A DNA stretch of 64,000 nucleotides from the NCBI GenBank assembly GCA_036510655.1, contig DATCDQ010000113.1, forward strand, positions 62,001 to 126,000, read 5' to 3'. The DNA is from Rathayibacter_A sp036510655. GTDB taxonomy: Bacteria > Actinomycetota > Actinomycetes > Actinomycetales > Microbacteriaceae. The notes beneath the pieces are model-generated. The model made no database searches, had not been told where the DNA came from, and saw only the letters and a program-made list of their open reading frames with translations. This document shows positions 59,292-64,000 of this stretch, one piece after another. Position 1 is the stretch's first letter. Each line of letters starts with the position of its first letter. The position numbers were made by a program, and so were the translations under genes.

Positions 59292-59328
59292 TTGACGGGC
59301 GGATGCTTCTCGAGGCTATCCTCGTCGC
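59292..59328 (+). promoter_or_regulatory. Promoter of the prepilin peptidase gene
   Basis: TTGACG (59292-59297), a 19-bp spacer and TATCCT (59317-59322) are followed by 6 nt and the ATG. The -35 and -10 boxes are both near consensus, and the message is probably leaderless. Confidence 0.6.
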
Positions 59329-59895
59329 ATGACGATCACAGACGCCCCGCTGTCGCGCTCGCGGCGGCGGGGCGTGAACGCACTGTGGCAGCTTCCAGCT
59401 GCTGCTGCACTCGTGGCGTTCGCGGCCATCGCGGTCGGACTACGCGCAGAGCTCGTCGGATTCGTATATCTGGCGCTGGTAACCCCTGAGTTGTGTCGCA
59501 TCGATATCACCGAGCGGCGGCTGCCGAATGCGCTGATCGTGCCCGGTTATCTGATGACGGCAACGGGGTTGCTGTTCGGCTGGTTGCGCACCGGGTCGGC
59601 TCCTATCACAGCCGCCGCGGCGGGTGCGGCCGTATTCGGCTTCCTGTTGTTGCTGAGCGCAGGCGGCGGCATGGGCATGGGCGACGTGAAACTCGGCGGC
59701 CTGCTCGGCCTCAACCTCGGGGTGCTCGGCGTGACGGCCGCCATCGCAGGGCCTACGGTCGCGTTCGTGATCGGAGGGTTTGCGGGCGCTGTCGCGCTGA
59801 TCCTCCCCGGATCCGGCACGCGTATTCCGTTCGGTCCATACCTGCTGATCGGCTTCTGGGCTGCGACCGCCCTGCCGCTACTCGGGATCGGCTGA
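59329..59895 (+). CDS. A24 family prepilin peptidase (TadV/CpaA-like, no methylase domain)
   Basis: A 188-residue aspartic membrane protease with about six helices. The catalytic Asp residues lie in ELCRIDITERRLPNALIVPG and in the GXGD motif GGGMGMGDVKLGGLLGLNLG. The N-terminal cytoplasmic methyltransferase domain of PilD-type enzymes is absent, as in TadV/CpaA and archaeal-type peptidases. It would cleave type IV pilin-like or Flp pilin leader peptides. No pilin or pilus assembly gene is in the window, so its substrates are encoded elsewhere. Confidence 0.9.
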   Translation: MTITDAPLSRSRRRGVNALWQLPAAAALVAFAAIAVGLRAELVGFVYLALVTPELCRIDITERRLPNALIVPGYLMTATGLLFGWLRTGSAPITAAAAGAAVFGFLLLLSAGGGMGMGDVKLGGLLGLNLGVLGVTAAIAGPTVAFVIGGFAGAVALILPGSGTRIPFGPYLLIGFWAATALPLLGIG

Positions 59896-59928
59896 ACTCA
59901 AGCAGCACGGTGCCGCCCCGTGGCGTCG

Positions 59929-61365
59929 TTAGTTCGGGTGTGTCATCGACAGCACGTCGAGTGCGGAATCCAACTGCTCGAGGCTCAATTCGCCGCGCTC
60001 CACGAAGCCGAGCGCGATGGTCGCCTCGCGCACGGTGACGGCGTTGGCCACGGAATACTTCACGATCTTTGCTGCCTGCTCGTAGCCGATGATCTTGTTC
60101 AGAGGGGTCACGATCGATGGCGAAGATTCGGCCAGCGCGCGCGCTCGTTCAATGTTCGCCTCAAGGCCGACGACGGTCTTGTCCGCGAGAACTCGTGCTG
60201 AATTCGTCAGCAGCCGGATCGACTCCAGCAGCGCAGTGCCCATCACGGGGATCGCCACGTTCAATTCGAACGCACCGGATGCCCCGCTCCACGCGATCGT
60301 CGCATCATTGCCGACGACGCGTGCCGCGACCATGAGAACGGCCTCCGGGATGACCGGGTTGACTTTGCCGGGCATGATCGACGAGCCGGGTTGCAGATCG
60401 GGCAGGTGGAGCTCGCCGAGTCCGGTGTTCGGGCCGGAGCCCATCCAACGCAAGTCGTTGCAGATCTTCGTCAGGCTGACCGCGATGACGCGCAGTGCTC
60501 CGGATGCTTCGACCAGCGAATCGCGGTTCGCTTGCGCTTCGAAGTGGTTGCGAGCCTCGGTGATCGGAAGCTCGGTCTCGGTCGTGAGCAGTTCGATGAC
60601 CAACTGCGGGAACCCGAGCGGCGTGTTGATTCCTGTGCCGACGGCAGTGCCGCCGAGCGGCACCTCTGCGACGCGATGCAGGCTGCCCTGCACGCGTTCG
60701 ATTCCGAGCCGGATCTGCGACGCGTAGCCGCCGAACTCCTGACCGAGCGTGACCGGCGTTGCATCCATCAGGTGCGTACGGCCCGACTTGACGGCGTCCT
60801 TCCACAGCTCGGCCTTCTCTTCGAACGCCACAGCCAAATGGTCGAGCGCCGGGATGAGCTCGTCGATCAGCGCGCTGGTCACGGCAACATGCACTGACGT
60901 GGGGAAGACGTCGTTCGAGGATTGCGATGCGTTGACGTGGTCGTTCGGGTGCACCGTGCTGCCCAGTCGCCTGGTCGCGAGTGTGGCGAGCACCTCATTC
61001 ATGTTCATGTTCGAGGAGGTGCCGCTGCCGGTCTGATACACATCGATCGGGAACTGATCAGCGTGGCCTCCGTCGATCACTTCGTCGGCGCTGGCCGCGA
61101 TCGCCTCGGCGATGGCCGTGTCGAGCACACCGAGCCGTGCGTTGGCCAGCGCGGCGGACTTCTTGATCCTGGCCAAGGCCACGATCTGAGCCGGCTCCAG
61201 CCGTGAACCCGAGATCGGGAAGTTCTCCACGGCGCGCTGTGTTTGGGCACCGTAGAGCGCGGACGCGGGCACCCGCACCTCGCCCATCGTGTCGTGTTCG
61301 ATGCGATACTGTGCTTGGTCGGCATCCTGGCCGTCGTCGGCGTTGTCCACCACGATGTGTTCCAT
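59929..61365 (-). CDS. fumC: Class II fumarate hydratase
   Basis: A 478-residue TCA-cycle enzyme hydrating fumarate to malate. Family blocks are YGAQTQRAVENFPISG, YQTGSGTSSNMNMNEVLA, HPNDHVNASQSSNDVFPT, SGRTHLMDATPVTLGQEFGG and the signature GSSIMPGKVNPVIPEAVLM. The length is typical. AGGAG lies just upstream of the ATG. It is the last gene of the minus-strand operon, 17 nt after carbonic anhydrase. Confidence 0.97.
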   Translation of the reverse strand: MEHIVVDNADDGQDADQAQYRIEHDTMGEVRVPASALYGAQTQRAVENFPISGSRLEPAQIVALARIKKSAALANARLGVLDTAIAEAIAASADEVIDGGHADQFPIDVYQTGSGTSSNMNMNEVLATLATRRLGSTVHPNDHVNASQSSNDVFPTSVHVAVTSALIDELIPALDHLAVAFEEKAELWKDAVKSGRTHLMDATPVTLGQEFGGYASQIRLGIERVQGSLHRVAEVPLGGTAVGTGINTPLGFPQLVIELLTTETELPITEARNHFEAQANRDSLVEASGALRVIAVSLTKICNDLRWMGSGPNTGLGELHLPDLQPGSSIMPGKVNPVIPEAVLMVAARVVGNDATIAWSGASGAFELNVAIPVMGTALLESIRLLTNSARVLADKTVVGLEANIERARALAESSPSIVTPLNKIIGYEQAAKIVKYSVANAVTVREATIALGFVERGELSLEQLDSALDVLSMTHPN

Positions 61366-61382
61366 TTCTCCTGAAGTAGGCG

Positions 61383-62024
61383 TCAGGCCTCGTTGAGGCC
61401 GACCTTGATGTCTGCAACCACGCGCCCATGATGAAGCTCGTAGTTGGCGCTGACGATAGCCAGGTTACCCTCGGCCACCGCCTGACTGATTATTTCGGAT
61501 TGCTCCAGCAACTGGGAGACAGTCGTGCGAAGGTGTTCGAGGCCGACCTCGTGAGCGTCCACCTTGGCCGGGTCGATCGTGGCACCCGGTGCCGTGCGCG
61601 TGACGGCGTGCACAGCGGGGACGATGGGTGCGATCAGGTGAGCGATGTGCGGGGGCAGGGGCGTGGCATCCGCTGCCTGCGACTCGATCGCCGCACGCAC
61701 ACCCCCACAGGAGTCGTGCCCGAGAACGACGATCACCGGCACAGACAGCACGGCGACCGCGTATTCGAGTGACCCGAGCACGGAGTCTGAGATGACCTGC
61801 CCGGCATTGCGGATGACGAACGCGTCACCCAGGCCGAGGTCGAAGATGATTTCGGCGGCAAGGCGTGAGTCGCTGCAGCCGAAAATGGCCGCGACCGGAT
61901 GCTGTGTGGTCTCCGTTTCGCGTCGCCGCTCGACGTCCTGACGTGGATGCTCGGGTGTACCGCTCACGAACCGCTCGTTGCCGCGCTCGAGTGCGCTCCA
62001 TGCTTCTTCAGGACTGGGCGTCAC
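61383..62024 (-). CDS. Beta-carbonic anhydrase
   Basis: A 213-residue zinc enzyme interconverting CO2 and bicarbonate. Zinc ligands are Cys in AAIFGCSDSRL, plus His and Cys in VVLGHDSCGGVRAAI; the Asp-Arg pair (CSDSR) is intact. The GTG start overlaps the stop of the preceding DUF4245 gene (GTGA). Located between DUF4245 and fumC in one operon. Confidence 0.94.
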   Translation of the reverse strand: MTPSPEEAWSALERGNERFVSGTPEHPRQDVERRRETETTQHPVAAIFGCSDSRLAAEIIFDLGLGDAFVIRNAGQVISDSVLGSLEYAVAVLSVPVIVVLGHDSCGGVRAAIESQAADATPLPPHIAHLIAPIVPAVHAVTRTAPGATIDPAKVDAHEVGLEHLRTTVSQLLEQSEIISQAVAEGNLAIVSANYELHHGRVVADIKVGLNEA

Positions 62025-62686
62025 TGACTGCCTTTCTGCTGGTTGGCCTTGATCTGCGCAGCGAGCGACCGGGCGACCGTGTCGAATTCTCCGGGCTTCG
62101 CGGTGCCAAGGAGCACGTAGGTGCTTGCCCCCGACTCCGCGGTGAGCGCGTACTCGACATTACCGACATCCTTGGCACTGTTGCGATTGTCGTACACGGT
62201 CCAGGTGACTCCGTCGATGGTGGCCGCGCCTGTGCCGCTGGTATCCTCGAGCAACTGCGACAGCCACGTGTCGTTGGCCTTGAAGCCCTGCGTGAATCCG
62301 ATGTACTGCCGGCTCGGCGTGATCAGCCCGACATACCAGGAGTCGACCCCGTTGCCGCCGGTGCGCAGCTCGGCCGAATTCGAGGTCCAGGCCTTCGATA
62401 ACTTCGGCACGGCGAGCGGGTCGGGTTCCGATCCCTGCCCCGTGGCGGCGATCGAAGCGAAGTCCACGTTCGTCTGCGTCAGCGTGGTCGCGCGAGGGAC
62501 CATCAGGATGATTACGGCGACGATCGCCAGCGTTGCCAGCAACGAGTACACGAGATTGTTGACGGTTTGACGCGACCGATGGTTCTGCGAGTTTTCGGCC
62601 TTGCGCGCGGCCGTCTCCTGCGGCGTCTCGGGTCGGCCGAGTTCTGCGACGACGGGCGGGTGGTTGTTGGTGTTGTTCTCGGTCAT
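62021..62686 (-). CDS. DUF4245 membrane protein
   Basis: A 221-residue protein with an N-terminal cytosolic region, one transmembrane helix (NLVYSLLATLAIVAVIILMV) and an extracytoplasmic domain with DFASIAATGQGS and VDSWYVGLITPSRQYIGFTQ. This matches DUF4245, an actinobacterial family usually encoded beside xseB and fumC. Function unknown. The ATG overlaps the xseB stop (ATGA) and its own stop overlaps carbonic anhydrase. Confidence 0.9.
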   Translation of the reverse strand: MTENNTNNHPPVVAELGRPETPQETAARKAENSQNHRSRQTVNNLVYSLLATLAIVAVIILMVPRATTLTQTNVDFASIAATGQGSEPDPLAVPKLSKAWTSNSAELRTGGNGVDSWYVGLITPSRQYIGFTQGFKANDTWLSQLLEDTSGTGAATIDGVTWTVYDNRNSAKDVGNVEYALTAESGASTYVLLGTAKPGEFDTVARSLAAQIKANQQKGSQ

Positions 62687-62988
62687 CCGTTCGGTGTGCC
62701 CTCGGATGCGGCGGTGCCGGCCCGCGCGGCATCCAGGCGTGCCTTCGCCCCGATCAGCCATTCCTCGCAGATGCGTGCCAACTCTTCGCCACGCTCCCAG
62801 AGCGCGATCGACTCCTCGAGGGTTGCAGAACCCTGCTCGAGCTGCGCGACGACCCGCACGAGCTCGTCACGCGCCTGCTCGTAACTCAAGTCTTCAGACG
62901 GCCCGGTATCTTTTGACGGCCCAGCTTCTTTCGAGGGCCCAGCTTCTTTTGAGGGCAGAGACGCAGTGTCGTGTGACGGGCCGGGCAT
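62683..62988 (-). CDS. xseB: Exodeoxyribonuclease VII small subunit
   Basis: A 101-residue subunit of exonuclease VII. The conserved helical domain is LSYEQARDELVRVVAQLEQG and TLEESIALWERGEELARICE. The first ~33 residues are a low-complexity Pro/Ser/Lys/Glu tail with SKEAGP-type repeats from an 18-bp tandem repeat. The ATG is 10 nt after the xseA stop and is preferred over an upstream in-frame start that overlaps xseA. XseB binds XseA in the cytosolic complex that degrades single-stranded DNA. Confidence 0.93.
   Translation of the reverse strand: MPGPSHDTASLPSKEAGPSKEAGPSKDTGPSEDLSYEQARDELVRVVAQLEQGSATLEESIALWERGEELARICEEWLIGAKARLDAARAGTAASEGTPNG
62900..62953 (-). repeat. 18-bp tandem repeats near the 5' end of xseB
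   Basis: Three 18-bp units (plus-strand form GGCCCAGCTTCTTTYGAG, with the first unit more diverged) encode the SKEAGP-type repeats ahead of the conserved XseB domain. Confidence 0.85.
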
Positions 62989-62998
62989 GGGTTCTATT

Positions 62999-64000
62999 CT
63001 ATTCGCGCGCCTTGGCGCCGGCTGAGACGACGCTGAGAGCTCCATCCGCAACGGTCACGGTCAATTCGGTGCCCTTCGGGGCGTCATCCCGGCGGCGAAG
63101 CACGCTGCCGTCGCTCGATTGCACGATGGCGTAGCCGCGGTCGAGCGTGCCCTGTGGGGACAGTGTGCGCAGCCGGACCGCGAGTTCTTGCGTCACGGAT
63201 TGCGCCTGTTCGATCGTGCGTGCGGCGAGTTCTGCGCCGCGCGCGACGAAACGCGTGAGCTCCTGCGCGCGCGTGTCGACGATCCAGGCGCTGTCCACGA
63301 GCACCGGGCGTGAGCGCAGTTGCGCGATCCGATCGATCTCGTGGCCGATCAAAGCGGTCAGTCGTGTGCTGAGCCGGGTCCTCGACTGCTGAACGCGCAG
63401 CAGTTCCTCCGCGATGTCCGGAACGACGCGCTTGGCGGCATCCGTCGGTGTCGACGCCCGTAAGTCCGCGACGTCGTCCAGGAGTGGGCGGTCGGCCTCG
63501 TGCCCGATCGCGCTGACCAGTGGCGTCACGCACGCCGCCGCTGCGCGCACGAGTGACTCGTCACTGAAACCGAGCAGATTCTGAAAGTCGCCGCCGCCGC
63601 GCGCGACGATGATCACGTCCACTTCAGGGTCTGCATCGAGCGTGCGGATGGCTGCGGTCACCTCCGCAACGGTGCGCTCACCCTGCACGGCCGCGTACAC
63701 GATCCTGAACTTCACCGACGGCCAGCGCAGTTGGGCGTTGCGCAGTACGTCCTTCTCGGCATCGGAGTCTTTGCCTGTGACCAGGCCGATGCAACGCGGC
63801 AAGAAGGGCAGCGGCTTCTTTCGGTTCGCGTCGAAGAGGCCCTCCGCATTCAATTGTGCGCGCAATCGCTCCAGCCGTTCCAGCAGGTCCCCGAGCCCGA
63901 CGTGTCGCATCTCGAACACCTGCATCGAGAGCGTGCCGCCCTTGACCCAGTAGTTGGGCTTCACCAGTGCGACGACCCGATCTCCTTGTTTCAGGTCGGC
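62999..64000 (-). CDS. xseA: Exodeoxyribonuclease VII large subunit, N-terminus cut by window end
   Basis: The C-terminal ~333 residues of XseA; the frame remains open at the window edge, so the OB-fold N-terminus lies outside. Visible motifs are VKPNYWVKGGTLSM, RCIGLVTGKDSDAEKDVLRN, DVIIVARGGGDFQNLLGFSD, TPLVSAIGHEADRPLLDDVA and DLRASTPTDAAKRVVPD, all characteristic of the catalytic and coiled-coil regions. The C-terminus ends with LSPQGTLDRGYAIVQSSDGS. It heads the visible part of the operon xseA - xseB - DUF4245 - carbonic anhydrase - fumC. Confidence 0.96.
   Translation of the reverse strand, partial: ADLKQGDRVVALVKPNYWVKGGTLSMQVFEMRHVGLGDLLERLERLRAQLNAEGLFDANRKKPLPFLPRCIGLVTGKDSDAEKDVLRNAQLRWPSVKFRIVYAAVQGERTVAEVTAAIRTLDADPEVDVIIVARGGGDFQNLLGFSDESLVRAAAACVTPLVSAIGHEADRPLLDDVADLRASTPTDAAKRVVPDIAEELLRVQQSRTRLSTRLTALIGHEIDRIAQLRSRPVLVDSAWIVDTRAQELTRFVARGAELAARTIEQAQSVTQELAVRLRTLSPQGTLDRGYAIVQSSDGSVLRRRDDAPKGTELTVTVADGALSVVSAGAKARE

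Noticed and set aside
1..64000. CRISPR arrays, prophage genes or plasmid-type origins
   Set aside because: No regularly spaced repeats, phage structural genes or replication-initiator genes were seen anywhere in the window.

Overview
The window reads as a chromosomal stretch of a high-GC actinobacterium, most likely Microbacteriaceae. The main clues are a mycothiol conjugate amidase (mca), the order eno - ftsB/divIC-like - DUF501, the greA / DUF4307 / mca neighbourhood, DUF4245, a LAL-type LuxR regulator, and many start codons sitting 6-8 nt after a TANNNT box (leaderless mRNAs). The family-level placement is inferred from protein style, not computed. No insertion sequence, prophage or CRISPR array was seen, and genes on both strands share one codon style.

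Layout. 1-6.4 kb: the C-terminal part of a molybdopterin oxidoreductase (FdhF/YdeP type), a large LuxR-type ATPase regulator, and an ABC-F ATPase. 6.4-11.4 kb: an aromatic-residue leader peptide and attenuator in front of a DAHP synthase, a MarR regulator, tRNA-Gln, glmU and prs, and a second MarR gene. 11.4-14.1 kb: a DHA2-type MFS exporter divergent from that MarR, sharing a palindromic operator, then a nuclease-fold DUF559-like gene bracketed by two related ~65-bp palindromes. 14.1-21.2 kb: a sugar-acid/pentose-phosphate island with gnd, a 3-hydroxyisobutyrate-dehydrogenase-like reductase, two xylose-isomerase-like TIM barrels, a Gfo/Idh/MocA oxidoreductase, a LacI regulator and gluconokinase; a LacI-type operator overlaps the start of its plus-strand operon. 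21.2-29.8 kb: rplY, pth, a hydrolase, yceI, mfd, and a GntR-DUF1648 pair. 29.7-37.6 kb: nhaA, mazG, hisS, eno-ftsB-DUF501, a type II NADH dehydrogenase, and a tRNA-Leu(UAA) with an unexpectedly short variable region.

37.7-44.6 kb: a large Ig-like-repeat polytopic membrane protein divergent from a TetR - MFS - PLP racemase-fold enzyme - aldonolactone oxidase operon, with a perfect 18-bp palindrome between them. 45-52.7 kb: an unrecognised soluble protein, an ABC-2 exporter pair, lemA-htpX, an AlkX/YcaQ-type glycosylase, an AI-2E family permease and threonine dehydratase. 52.7-59.9 kb: greA, DUF4307, mca with a small membrane partner, a TrhA/hemolysin III protein, uppS, a class V aminotransferase-fold protein, a PIN-PhoH protein and a prepilin peptidase. 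59.9-64 kb: a tightly packed minus-strand operon xseA (cut by the window end) - xseB - DUF4245 - carbonic anhydrase - fumC.

Most genes are housekeeping. The most informative non-coding signals are the aro attenuator (6440-6590), the palindrome-bracketed nuclease-like gene (12902-14034), three regulator-associated palindromes (11419, 16589, 40017) and the atypical tRNA-Leu (37481).
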